Below, in pieces: positions 18,558-26,978 of a stretch of DNA of 64,000 bases. Each line of letters opens with the position of its first letter. Positions within the stretch are counted from its first letter, which is position 1. A model generated the notes under the pieces. It saw only the letters and a program-made list of their open reading frames with translations, ran no database searches and was not told where the DNA came from. The DNA is from Halocatena marina. Lineage in GTDB: Archaea; Halobacteriota; Halobacteria; Halobacteriales; Haloarculaceae. Made by a program: the position numbers and the translations under genes. The stretch lies in NCBI RefSeq assembly GCF_025913575.1, contig NZ_CP109785.1, positions 248,001 through 312,000 of the forward strand, in the 5' to 3' direction.

Positions 18558-20402
18558 CTAGCTTTGTTCTTTCCAAGTATCGTTGAATTTACCACGCGAC
18601 CGACCCATTCCACCGAACTTCTTGTAGTTGGTGTTGTCGTAGTAGAACTGCTCTGTCGCGCTGTGATGCGTCATGAGAACCATCGCATCCTCCCAGTTCG
18701 CCTCCTCCATCTTGACGTACGCTTGCTCTCGTTTCTTCGTAGCTTGCTCGGTCGGTTGGAGATTATTCTGAACCGTTTCGAACGCCGTTTTGGCCTTCTT
18801 CGAGGCCTTCGTTGGTGAATCACGGCCCCAGTTCAGGTACGTATAGGAAGCTGGGTTACCGGTGTGGGTGTTCGGTGGGTACAGAAGCTTCATGAAGTTG
18901 TCTGGTCTCGGCCAGTCGGCGATCCATCCGAGCGAATACAGCTCGTTGTTGCCGTTTTCTGCGCTCTGGATCAGCGTCTGGAACTTCGCTTGCTTGATTG
19001 ACAGATCGATGAACGCACCTTTGAGCTGCTGTTGGAGGATTTTCCCAATCTGGCTGTACACTTCCGACTCGTAGTGGGTGAACTTGAGCTTGAAACGCTT
19101 GTTCGAGCCGTATCCAGCCTCCTTCATCACCTTCTTTGCGTTTTCGATATCGCTCTCTCCGGCGCTGTAGGGGTACTTATTTTCGACGTGCTTATCGTAC
19201 GCCTCCTTCCCACCGGGATAGATGAGTTCCGGCATGAGATGGTAGGCTGCTGGCGATCGCTTTTTCCTGACCTGCTCGCGAATCGCTTCCGGATTTAGGA
19301 CGTATGCGACCGCTTGTCGGACAGGCTTTGGCACGTTCCGTGCGTTGAACGCAATGTAGAAGGTCCCGACTTCTGGGATCTTCATGTAGTTGACCGTCTC
19401 GCCGTTCTGAATCGGTCCGTACGTTCCGGTTTTTCGCTGTTTATCGTCCGTGTTTTCGACGGAAACCTTCCCTGGGTCGTACTTTGCAGTCGGAATACTG
19501 AAAATGTCGGCCTTCTTCTCAATCGCGTAATTGAATGCCGCCGAGTCCTTCTCGATTACCTGCCAGTGGACGCCATCGACGTACGGACCTTCCCCGTAGT
19601 AGTCTTCGAACCGAGTGACTGCTGCGTCCTCCTGTTTGTTCCAGTGTTTGAATTTGAAGGGGCCAGCACCAACCGGATTGTTGTTGGCGAATTCATTGTA
19701 CTGCTTGCTCGGTTTGTCCACCGTCCCTTCTTCCTTAAGCGAGCCGACGATACCCTCTGGTACCACAGAAAATGAACTGTACGCGAGGAGCTCGAGTGCC
19801 GCGTGGAACGGCCGTTCGAGCTTCATTTCGACCGTTTTGTCGTCTTTCGCGCTGACACCGAGCGATCCCGGTTTGTAGTTGTCTTCGGAGTCGGTTTCGT
19901 GGGTCACACCCATCGAACCGAGAATGAAGTCTGCGCGGACAGTGTGTGGCGATCCGGCGAGCCGTTCGAAGGAGTAGACAACGTCCTTCGCAGTGACGTC
20001 GCTGCCGTCGTGGAACTTCGCTCCCTCCCGGAGCGTGAACGTGTATGTCGTGTTGTCTTCGTTCGTTTCCACCTTTTCGGCGAGCAGTGGTTTCGTTTCG
20101 ACTTGCCCGTTGGGGTAGTTAATCAGTGGGTCGAAAACCTGCTGAATGACTTCTCCGGACGCGGTATCGGCAGCTGCAACCGGATCGAACGTATCAATCG
20201 TTCCCGTGCTGATTAGGTTCAGGGTCCCACCCTTCTGCGGTTCTTGGTTACCGCCACCGTCGGTCCCACCGTCAGTCCCGCTTTCGTTCCCGTCACCCGA
20301 ACCGCCGTCTCCGCCGAGACATCCTGCAAATGAAACCGCAGCGGCGGCTCCACCGGTTGCCTGCAAAAACTTCCGTCGTGAAAGCCCGGTATCGTCTGTC
20401 AT
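18558..20402 (-). CDS. ABC importer substrate-binding lipoprotein (SBP family 5)
   Basis: A 614-residue extracellular solute-binding protein. The N-terminus has a twin-arginine motif (SRRKFLQATGG) and a lipobox (FAGC, Cys about residue 28). This predicts Tat export and lipid anchoring on the outer face, followed by a Gly/Asp/Asn-rich linker. The family 5 body starts at GGTLNLISTGTIDTFDPV and includes NTTYTFTLREGAKFHDG and FYIAFNARNVPKPVRQAVAY. It is the first gene of the importer operon. Family 5 binds peptides, nickel or other small ligands; the ligand here is unknown. Confidence 0.95.
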   Translation of the reverse strand: MTDDTGLSRRKFLQATGGAAAAVSFAGCLGGDGGSGDGNESGTDGGTDGGGNQEPQKGGTLNLISTGTIDTFDPVAAADTASGEVIQQVFDPLINYPNGQVETKPLLAEKVETNEDNTTYTFTLREGAKFHDGSDVTAKDVVYSFERLAGSPHTVRADFILGSMGVTHETDSEDNYKPGSLGVSAKDDKTVEMKLERPFHAALELLAYSSFSVVPEGIVGSLKEEGTVDKPSKQYNEFANNNPVGAGPFKFKHWNKQEDAAVTRFEDYYGEGPYVDGVHWQVIEKDSAAFNYAIEKKADIFSIPTAKYDPGKVSVENTDDKQRKTGTYGPIQNGETVNYMKIPEVGTFYIAFNARNVPKPVRQAVAYVLNPEAIREQVRKKRSPAAYHLMPELIYPGGKEAYDKHVENKYPYSAGESDIENAKKVMKEAGYGSNKRFKLKFTHYESEVYSQIGKILQQQLKGAFIDLSIKQAKFQTLIQSAENGNNELYSLGWIADWPRPDNFMKLLYPPNTHTGNPASYTYLNWGRDSPTKASKKAKTAFETVQNNLQPTEQATKKREQAYVKMEEANWEDAMVLMTHHSATEQFYYDNTNYKKFGGMGRSRGKFNDTWKEQS

Positions 20403-20816
20403 TCCACCACCATCTCAATGATCCTTGGTGATAAATTTGCCGTTGTTCTTCTGACATTGTGTCTGGTATGTGATTTTTCCATTGTAGTCCTCTTTCGGCG
20501 ATGCAGGGATGCTACACAGAGTTCTCTCGATATGTGTGGCATATACATGCACATCCCATCAATAAACCAGCATCCAGTTAATAACTAGCTATAAGTGAAA
20601 ATGCCGTTTCACTCACACACTAATGGGCTGTAAACACCTTGGTGCTGCGTGACGTGGACAGGAGAGACACACACAATGTGTCTATATTAATCCACTATCT
20701 TCGGTCAATCGTGGTCTCGTGCGGACCGACAACCGTCGGCCCAATGGCTTCACGTCGTGCGACCATGGACGGCCCGTTTCGTTACGTTTATATCGTTGTG
20801 GTAACAATTACTCGAC
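20403..20816. other. Divergent promoter region of the ABC importer operon
   Basis: About 410 bases with no supported gene. The region must carry the leftward promoter of the importer operon; a minus-strand aaatttatca about 35 bases before the lipoprotein start is a candidate. It also carries the rightward promoter of the small gene at 20817. The middle (20540-20620) is AT-rich. Confidence 0.45.
20787..20793 (+). promoter_or_regulatory. TATA-like element for the small gene at 20817
   Basis: The sequence tttatat lies 24-30 bases before the ATG at 20817, as expected for a leaderless transcript. It is one of the reasons to accept this 52-codon gene. Confidence 0.55.
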
Positions 20817-20975
20817 ATGGTTCCAGACTCGGCCCCGGCGTCGGATACGCGCGGCGACAGTGAGGTGATGGTGTCTGTCGATTCTGACCAGCTCGTCATT
20901 GCCGACGTTTCCCGGGATGGAGCTTGGCTTACGATGCCAGTTTCCGAGGCAGCGGTTCTTCAAGACTGGCGATAA
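20817..20975 (+). CDS. Small conserved haloarchaeal protein (52 aa)
   Basis: A 52-residue acidic protein: MVPDSAPASDTRG, then EVMVSVDSDQLVIADVSRDG, then AWLTMPVSEAAVLQDWR. The core pattern (VIADVSRDxAWLxMxxxEAxxLxxW) resembles a short haloarchaeal family I recall (possibly DUF7556). A well-placed TATA element (20787) supports expression without a leader. It stands alone between the ABC importer and the aminotransferase gene. Function unknown. Confidence 0.7.
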   Translation: MVPDSAPASDTRGDSEVMVSVDSDQLVIADVSRDGAWLTMPVSEAAVLQDWR

Positions 20976-21079
20976 CTTCCGCGATCTCTTTGAGCAGGGA
21001 GCGTACGCTCAATTGATAACAGTACGTTCATAGTTGGTGAGAATCCGTATATACGGATGTTTTTCTACTCCTTCAACGA

Positions 21080-22162
21080 ATGGCCAGCATGGATATCGAG
21101 CCATTCACGCTGGAGCGTTGGTTTGCCGCCCACGAGCACGAAGCCGACATTATGCTTGCCGAAAGCGGTATCCGAAGTCTTCCTGCATCTCGATTTGACC
21201 TCGATCCCGGTAATCTCGGATATGTGATACCGACCAACGGCGAGCCTAAACTCCGTGCTGAGGTTGGGGCACGGTACGGCCGTACTGCGGACGAGGTGTT
21301 GTTCACGTGCGGAGCACAAGAAGCCAACTTCCTCGTGTTTCTCTCCCTTTTGAACGATGACGATCACGCTGTCGTCGTCACGCCGACCTACCAGTCGCTT
21401 CACTCGGTGCCGGAGTCACTTGCCGATGTCACGTGCGTCGACTTGGAACCACCAGAATGGACGCTCGATCCGGACGCAGTCGCCAAAGCCATACGTCCTG
21501 ACACATCGCTTATCGTCGTAAACAATCCAAACAATCCGACAGGACGATATCACTCTCAAGAGACCATCGAAGCACTGTATGAGATTGCAGCCGACCACGG
21601 CGCGTATCTGCTGTGTGATGAGGTGTATCGACTGCTCGCGGAGGATCCAATTCCCCCAGTAGCCAGTATGGGTCAGTACGGAATTTCGACGACGAGTTTG
21701 ACGAAGGCCTATGGCTTGGCCGGTCTCCGGTTCGGGTGGCTCGCTGGGCCACCGGAGATCATCAACGCAGCGTGGAACTGGAAAGACTACACCACGATCT
21801 CACCATCGCCCCTCAGTCAACACATCGCCCAGCAGGCACTCGACACCGAGAACGAACGCGAGATCCTCACCACGAACCGTACACTTGCCCATAAGAATAG
21901 GCAAACCACGCGCGCGTTTCTGGACCGACACGGCCTCGACTGGTATGATCCCGTCGGTGTAAACGGATTCGTGACCGTCCCAGACGGATTTGCGACGGGG
22001 ATGTCGTTCTGTGAGCGCGTCGTCCGCGAGGAAAGCGTGGTCCTCGCGCCGGGTGATGCATTCGGCTATCCCAATCGCTTCCGTATCGGATTTGGATTAC
22101 CGAGCGAAGCATTGACTGCGGGGCTCTCACGGCTCGATACATTCTTCGATCGGCACTCATAG
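21080..22162 (+). CDS. PLP-dependent aminotransferase, class I/II
   Basis: A 360-residue fold-type I aminotransferase. The PLP lysine is in [17 protein letters not shown]. The cofactor-binding Asn and Asp are in [15 protein letters not shown] and [10 protein letters not shown], and the substrate Arg is in [10 protein letters not shown]. The element gtatatac at 21048-21055 lies 25-32 bases before the ATG, supporting 21080 as a leaderless start. A second Met is four codons in. Substrate specificity is not readable. The gene lies just upstream of eIF5A, but that gene has its own TATA element, so they may be separately transcribed. Confidence 0.92.
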   Translation: MASMDIEPFTLERWFAAHEHEADIMLAESGIRSLPASRFDLDPGNLGYVIPTNGEPKLRAEVGARYGRTADEVLFTCGAQEANFLVFLSLLNDDDHAVVVTPTYQSLHSVPESLADVTCVDLEPPEWTLDPDAVAKAIRPDTSLIVVNNPNNPTGRYHSQETIEALYEIAADHGAYLLCDEVYRLLAEDPIPPVASMGQYGISTTSLTKAYGLAGLRFGWLAGPPEIINAAWNWKDYTTISPSPLSQHIAQQALDTENEREILTTNRTLAHKNRQTTRAFLDRHGLDWYDPVGVNGFVTVPDGFATGMSFCERVVREESVVLAPGDAFGYPNRFRIGFGLPSEALTAGLSRLDTFFDRHS

Positions 22163-22180
22163 CCTCCGTGTTCCAAACCG

Positions 22181-22187
22181 TTTATAC
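22181..22187 (+). promoter_or_regulatory. TATA-like element for eIF5A
   Basis: The sequence tttatac lies 23-29 bases before the ATG at 22210. It decides for MARQQTEV as the N-terminus; the frame is open further upstream only by chance. Confidence 0.6.
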
Positions 22188-22209
22188 CAGCACACCTGAT
22201 ACACGCGAT

Positions 22210-22584
22210 ATGGCGAGACAACAGACCGAAGTTCGTGATCTACAGGAAGGTAGCTACGTGATGATCGACGATACGCCGTGTCAAATCAACGCGTACAGCA
22301 CGGCAAAACCAGGCAAACACGGGAGTGCGAAAGCACGTGTCGAGGGTCGTGGTGTCTTCGATGAGCGAAAGCGCAATTTCACCCAGCCCGTCGACGCGAA
22401 GGTGTGGGTGCCGATCGTCGACCGCAAGCAAGGACAAGTCATCAATATTGACGGCAGTGACATGCAGGTCATGGACCTCGAGACCTACGAGACGTTCCCG
22501 ATGCGCATTCCTGATGGGATGGACCCATCACCAGACGACGAGATCGAGTATCTCGAATACGAAGACCAGCGGAAGGTCGTCTAA
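22210..22584 (+). CDS. eif5A: Translation initiation factor 5A (hypusine-containing)
   Basis: A 124-residue aIF5A. It assists peptide-bond formation at difficult sequences such as proline runs. The N-terminal SH3-like domain carries the modification loop [14 protein letters not shown]; the Lys after Gly in PGKHG is the site that receives deoxyhypusine or hypusine. The C-terminal OB domain ends [11 protein letters not shown]. The neighbours are agmatinase (16 bases downstream) and, 2 kb on, deoxyhypusine synthase, so the window holds protein, modifying enzyme and a polyamine-pathway enzyme together. Complete and normal in length. Confidence 0.98.
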   Translation: MARQQTEVRDLQEGSYVMIDDTPCQINAYSTAKPGKHGSAKARVEGRGVFDERKRNFTQPVDAKVWVPIVDRKQGQVINIDGSDMQVMDLETYETFPMRIPDGMDPSPDDEIEYLEYEDQRKVV

Positions 22585-22600
22585 ACCGGTTCGATCTCCG

Positions 22601-23554
22601 ATGTTTCCTGGCGCAGCAGCCGATCGGAACGTTGCGGATTACGTACTCCTTGGTGCGCCACTCGACGTTTCGACGACGTTCCAGCCCGGTACTCGATTTG
22701 GGCCGGATCGTATTCGACAGCATGCCCGAACGTTCGATGACTTTGATCACCACACAGGACTCCGGTTTTCTGATCTTGGTGTGCACGACGGCGGAGACCT
22801 CCACGCGTGGGATGACGCTGCCGAATACATCGGATTCCTCGAAGGAATGCTCTCTGACGTGCGTGACGACGGAGCACTCGGAATACCCATCGGTGGTGAA
22901 CACACAGTCTCACTCGCTGGGGTGCGCGCGTTCGATCCGGACGTTTTCGTCTGTCTCGACGCCCACCTCGATCTCCGATCGGAGTACGACGGTAACCCGA
23001 TGAGCCACGCGACCATTACGCGTCAGGCTCTCGACGTTGCCGACAGAGCGATCATCGTGGGCGCACGCACCGGAAGCGAAGACGAATGGGAACGAGCGAG
23101 TGAGAACGATGTAACAGTCATCCCACCCGACGAAGTGACAGCATGGACATCTGAACTACAAGTACAATCCAACCGTATACTGGATCAAAAGCCAGCCCCA
23201 GCGTCAAATCCGGTGTCAACATCAGACTTAGACTTAGACTCAGACTCCGATTCCGACTCAGATTCAAATTCCGATTTAAATTTGAATTTTGATTGGGGGT
23301 CGGTATTTGGCGGTGATGTCTACTTGAGTGTCGATATTGACGGTGCAGATCCCGCATTTGCGCCAGGGACAGGGACGATGGAGCCGTTCGGTCTCATGCC
23401 ACGGGAAATGCATGACGTGGTACGAGCACTTGCGCCCCACTGCACTGGCTTTGATGTGGTTGAGGTAAACGACCGTGATGATGGGCAGGCAGCAGCGCTC
23501 GCTGGGAAACTCCTTCGGGCGTTCGTCTACGAACACGCTGCACGCTCAGAGTGA
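22601..23554 (+). CDS. speB: Agmatinase / ureohydrolase with low-complexity insertion
   Basis: A 317-residue arginase-family enzyme, most likely agmatinase, which makes putrescine and urea from agmatine. Manganese-binding motifs are GGEH (98-101), DAHLD (120-124) and SVDIDGADP (243-251). The start at 22601 is chosen because it lies 16 bases after the eIF5A stop; the frame is open through the eIF5A gene but that part is a shadow. The odd feature is an insertion of about 50 residues (187-236) just before the last metal motif. It includes a tract of alternating Asp and Ser, Asn and Leu encoded by a degenerate hexanucleotide repeat. The position next to eIF5A supports a role in supplying polyamine for hypusine formation. 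Confidence 0.93.
   Translation: MFPGAAADRNVADYVLLGAPLDVSTTFQPGTRFGPDRIRQHARTFDDFDHHTGLRFSDLGVHDGGDLHAWDDAAEYIGFLEGMLSDVRDDGALGIPIGGEHTVSLAGVRAFDPDVFVCLDAHLDLRSEYDGNPMSHATITRQALDVADRAIIVGARTGSEDEWERASENDVTVIPPDEVTAWTSELQVQSNRILDQKPAPASNPVSTSDLDLDSDSDSDSDSNSDLNLNFDWGSVFGGDVYLSVDIDGADPAFAPGTGTMEPFGLMPREMHDVVRALAPHCTGFDVVEVNDRDDGQAAALAGKLLRAFVYEHAARSE
23219..23290. repeat. Degenerate hexanucleotide repeat inside agmatinase gene
   Basis: Tandem units close to gactca/gattcc/aattta encode about residues 207-230 (Asp/Ser, then Asn/Leu alternation). The tract is AT-rich at its 3' end and clearly unlike the flanking coding sequence. It is consistent with slippage expansion in a surface loop. Confidence 0.7.
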
Positions 23555-23574
23555 CGTGAAACGCCCTGTCACAT

Positions 23575-23673
23575 CTACCGTCGGATCAGTTTTCGTGCTT
23601 TCTTGATGATGCGTCGTTTTACGCTCGATGGCAACTTGTGCCACACGCGACGAGCTGTTTTCAGTTTACTCAT
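23575..23673 (-). CDS. Possible 32-residue highly basic peptide
   Basis: A short open frame on the minus strand encodes MSKLKTARRVWHKLP followed by SSVKRRIIKKARKLIRR. Fourteen of its 32 residues are Lys or Arg, in a heptad-like amphipathic pattern, which is remarkable in an acidic haloarchaeal proteome. It sits alone between agmatinase (plus strand) and the Nif3-like gene (plus strand). I see no clear TATA element before it. It could be a small nucleic-acid-binding protein or chance; conservation in relatives would decide. Confidence 0.45.
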   Translation of the reverse strand: MSKLKTARRVWHKLPSSVKRRIIKKARKLIRR

Positions 23674-23745
23674 GGGTTATCTGTCTGATAGACACCCGCA
23701 TTTCGATCGCAGTGGTTGTTAGTCTGGTGGTCAATACAGCCATAC

Positions 23746-24507
23746 ATGGATCTCTGTGAGCTTTGTTCACGACTCGACACTCGTCTCCGAACGACTGCGT
23801 ACGCCGACCTCGATGCGAGCGCGAACGGTCTTCAGGTTGGCCCGCGCGAACAGGAAATCGAACGGGCGGCATTCGCGGTTGATGGCGCTGTTGCAACGAT
23901 TGAACGAGCGGCTGCGTTCGATGCTGATCTCCTTCTCGTCCACCATGGTCTCTCGTGGGGCGGATTCGAGCGAGTAACCGGTCAGGACTACGATCGTATC
24001 GCACCGCTCATCGAGGATGACATCGCGCTATACGTCTCGCATCTCCCACTCGACGGGCATCAGGAACTCGGCAACGCGGCGGGACTTGCCGATCATCTCG
24101 CGCTCGATGATCGTGTTCCGTTCGGGACACTCGGAAGCGAGCATATCGGCCAGCGTGGGCGGCTTTCGACCCCGCTTGCGACCGAGAAACTGGCGAAACG
24201 GCTCACAACACTCGAGGGTGAATCCGAAGTACAGACCCTTCCATTCGGTCCCGAGACGATCGAGGATGTGGCGATCGTTACTGGGAGCGGTGTCGACTGG
24301 CTCGATGAAGCGCGCGCTGCTGGTGTGGACGCGTTCATCACCGGTGAAGGAAAACAACAGGCGTACCACGAGGCGCGCGAGGCAGGTATCAACGTCTATC
24401 TCGCCGGGCACTACGCAACGGAGACGTTCGGTGTGCGAGCGCTCAAGACGCTCGTCGAAGAGTGGGGGATTGAGACGACGTACATCAGCCATCCGACCGG
24501 GTTGTGA
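23746..24507 (+). CDS. Nif3-like dinuclear metal-centre protein
   Basis: A 253-residue member of the Nif3/YbgI (GTP cyclohydrolase I type 2-like) family. It has the start MDLCELCSRLDTRL, the metal-binding LLLVHHGLSWGG, the LYVSHLPLDGH loop and the C-terminal YLAGHYATETFGVRAL, with His and Glu ligands. The ATG at 23746 gives the family's normal N-terminus. The role of the family is unsettled. It lies between agmatinase and deoxyhypusine synthase on the plus strand, 87 bases before the latter start. Confidence 0.93.
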   Translation: MDLCELCSRLDTRLRTTAYADLDASANGLQVGPREQEIERAAFAVDGAVATIERAAAFDADLLLVHHGLSWGGFERVTGQDYDRIAPLIEDDIALYVSHLPLDGHQELGNAAGLADHLALDDRVPFGTLGSEHIGQRGRLSTPLATEKLAKRLTTLEGESEVQTLPFGPETIEDVAIVTGSGVDWLDEARAAGVDAFITGEGKQQAYHEAREAGINVYLAGHYATETFGVRALKTLVEEWGIETTYISHPTGL

Positions 24508-24594
24508 GCGTGGTTGAGCCGGCTCCGAGAGCGTCGCATCCGAACGAGTATCGTAGATCGCGTCGTTCAAACCCTCGCCACCCACAGGGTACGC

Positions 24595-25608
24595 ATGAGC
24601 GAGGATTCCAGTCACGGGCACGACACTCCCCGAGAGGAGTTTCAGCACGATCCTATCGGACACACGACGGTTGGCGCTGGAATGACGGTTGCAGATCTAA
24701 TCGATGAGTACGGGAAGGCGGGCATTGGAGCGGCAGATCTCCACAAAACTGTCGATGTCGCCGCGGAGATGTTTGCGGACGATGTCACCGTTTTCTTCGG
24801 TCTCGCGGGCGCGATGGTCCCCACTGGGATGCGCGCCATCGTCACGGATCTCATTCGACGCGGGCATATCGACGTGCTCGTCACCACAGGCGCGAACCTC
24901 ACTCACGATGCTATCGAGGCAATCGGCGGTAAACACCACCACGGCCGAGTCTGTGACGACCAGCGCACAGAGCGAGAACACGACGAGCAGCTTCGTGACG
25001 AGGGAGTTGACCGGATCTACAACGTCTATCTTCCACAGGAACATTTCGCTCAGTTCGAGTCACACCTTCGTGATGAGGTGTTTCCAGCGTTCGACGAACC
25101 AGTGAGCATTCGCGCGTTCACAGCGGAACTCGGGCGTGCAAACGCCGACGTCAATGAACGCGAGGCGATCGAGGAAGATGCGGGTATCGCTGCTGCTGCC
25201 TACGCGAACGATGTACCTGTCTATGTACCAGCGATTCAAGATTCTGTGCTCGGTCTCCAAGCGTGGCTTCGTTCACAGGTTCAACCGTTCTCATTGGACG
25301 CACTCTCGGATATGTCTGAGTTAAATGATTTTGCATATGACGCTGACAGCTCCGGCGCGTTTGTCGTCGGTGGAGGCGTTCCGAAGAACTTCGTTCTACA
25401 GACGATGCTCGTCGCACCAGACGCCTACGACTATGCGGTCCAACTGACGATGGACCCTCCACAAACTGGCGGTCTGTCCGGTGCAACGCTCGATGAAGCC
25501 CGCTCGTGGGGTAAATTGGAGAAAGACGCGCGTAACGCATCGATCTATGCCGACGCGACGATAACACTGCCGCTCGTCGTTGCAGGTGCATTGGATCGAA
25601 TCGAGTGA
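24595..25608 (+). CDS. dhs: Deoxyhypusine synthase
   Basis: A 337-residue enzyme that moves the aminobutyl group of spermidine (or in archaea a related amine) to the eIF5A lysine. Diagnostic parts are GHTTVGAGMTVADLIDEYG near the N-terminus, VTTGANLTHDAIEA (NAD binding) and FVVGGGVPKNFVLQ. The C-terminal GLSGATLDEARSWGKL carries the catalytic lysine of the SWGK motif. The Met at 24595 is used because the preceding in-frame codons do not resemble the family. It sits in the same neighbourhood as its substrate eIF5A. Complete. Confidence 0.96.
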   Translation: MSEDSSHGHDTPREEFQHDPIGHTTVGAGMTVADLIDEYGKAGIGAADLHKTVDVAAEMFADDVTVFFGLAGAMVPTGMRAIVTDLIRRGHIDVLVTTGANLTHDAIEAIGGKHHHGRVCDDQRTEREHDEQLRDEGVDRIYNVYLPQEHFAQFESHLRDEVFPAFDEPVSIRAFTAELGRANADVNEREAIEEDAGIAAAAYANDVPVYVPAIQDSVLGLQAWLRSQVQPFSLDALSDMSELNDFAYDADSSGAFVVGGGVPKNFVLQTMLVAPDAYDYAVQLTMDPPQTGGLSGATLDEARSWGKLEKDARNASIYADATITLPLVVAGALDRIE

Positions 25609-25719
25609 GCTGCTGTCTGACATACTGTTAGTATTCAAGTCTCTCCAGTGACTTGTTAGCGATTGAAGGGGACCACGTGGGAATCCACGGTCTCAGTAGT
25701 AGTCGTGAGGAGCGTGCGT

Positions 25720-26808
25720 TCAGTAGGATTCTTCTTCGACGAAACGTTCTGCGATGCGTTGTGCACCCCGTGCAGCGGCCGTAACGGGTTCTTCAGGCGC
25801 TGTGACTTTGACTTCATGTTGGAGTTCCTCACTGAGTCGATCTTCGAACTCTTCGACCAGTCCGGGGATGCACGCCATTCCTCCGGTCAGGACGATCGGT
25901 TCATCTAAGGTCTGTTTGTAGATCTTGATGTAACGGTTCGCCAGTTGTGGCAGGAAGTTGTTGGCGATTTCATCGACTGCGTCATCGACATATCGGTCGA
26001 GTGCGTCCGTCACACTGCGTTCGATGGTGAATTCGTGAGTGCCGCCACCAGGCTGTTGGATAATATCGGTGAACGGCTCGAAGTCGTTGAAGTCACCGTG
26101 TTGCTCTTTGTACTCTCGTGCAGTCGTCTGATCGATGTTTACCCGACCTTGTGTCTCTTCTTCGACGTAGTTAGAGATCCAGCGATCGACTTCATTACCT
26201 GTGACAGCACCGGTCGAAAAGCGCGAGAGTTGTTCACCCCGGCGGTACGCACAGGCTTCGAGATTCGTCGAACCCATGTTGATCGCGATGAAGATGCGTC
26301 CGATTGCGTCCAACCCGGTACCGATCGCCGGAATCGAACCACAGAGTGACTCGGGATAGCTCCGGATAAGCTTTGTACCAATGCCACTCTCTTCGATGAC
26401 GTTCGCCAGATTTGACAGCCCACGCTCGTTGTCAATCGTTGGGATTGCATAGACAACGACGCTGTCCTCCGAAACATCATTCGCTTGGATGAATTTATTG
26501 AAGAACGTCGCAGCTGCTTCTGCCCGCTCGTCGTCTTCTGGGAGGCCAGAACGGAGCATGAATTGGACTCGCTCGGGATACTCGTTCGCTGCCTCCTCTC
26601 CGTAGATGGCGCGTCGCTTACCGGTCAAAACGTCCTGATAGGTTGCGAGACACGTGAGTGCCTCGTGTGTTCGTATAACACTTCCCTGTGGTTGAACAAC
26701 AACCGTTCGGGTACTGCCAAGCTTAACGCCCACTGGAGAGAGGTTCGTTTCAGTTGTTTCCTCCTCCTCCTCCAATTCCTCATCGAGCATATCGTGCGAC
26801 TGTTTCAT
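25720..26808 (-). CDS. Actin/MreB-like cytoskeletal protein (salactin type)
   Basis: A 362-residue actin-superfamily ATPase. Phosphate-1 motif is in GVKLGSTRTVV, phosphate-2 in IAINMGSTNLEACAY, and the adenosine motif in PIVLTGGMACIPGLVEEF. An acidic N-terminal extension (EELEEEEETTE) precedes the core. Sequence style matches the haloarchaeal actin homologues described as salactin and volactin, which form dynamic filaments linked to cell growth or shape. The start is uncertain: the Met at 26808 has a purine-rich cagggag-type stretch directly against it, and a second Met lies six codons in. It is followed upstream on the same strand by an archaellar FlaD/E-like gene. Confidence 0.85.
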   Translation of the reverse strand: MKQSHDMLDEELEEEEETTETNLSPVGVKLGSTRTVVVQPQGSVIRTHEALTCLATYQDVLTGKRRAIYGEEAANEYPERVQFMLRSGLPEDDERAEAAATFFNKFIQANDVSEDSVVVYAIPTIDNERGLSNLANVIEESGIGTKLIRSYPESLCGSIPAIGTGLDAIGRIFIAINMGSTNLEACAYRRGEQLSRFSTGAVTGNEVDRWISNYVEEETQGRVNIDQTTAREYKEQHGDFNDFEPFTDIIQQPGGGTHEFTIERSVTDALDRYVDDAVDEIANNFLPQLANRYIKIYKQTLDEPIVLTGGMACIPGLVEEFEDRLSEELQHEVKVTAPEEPVTAAARGAQRIAERFVEEESY

Positions 26809-26978
26809 CTCCTGGTACTTAGCATCATCCGTCTAGTTCTGAATTTTTCGATCTTTTACACATACAGGTGTATGTATGAGAAATGCATCTATAACTATGA
26901 AAACAATAAAATTTCATATAGTATTAGAATGTGTGAGTAACGTACAATAACGTAAGAAAACCCCCGCGGATCGACCCG

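Noticed and set aside
22325..22600. Upstream extension of the agmatinase frame through eIF5A
   Set aside because: The sequence overlaps eIF5A in another frame, and the family N-terminus fits the ATG at 22601.
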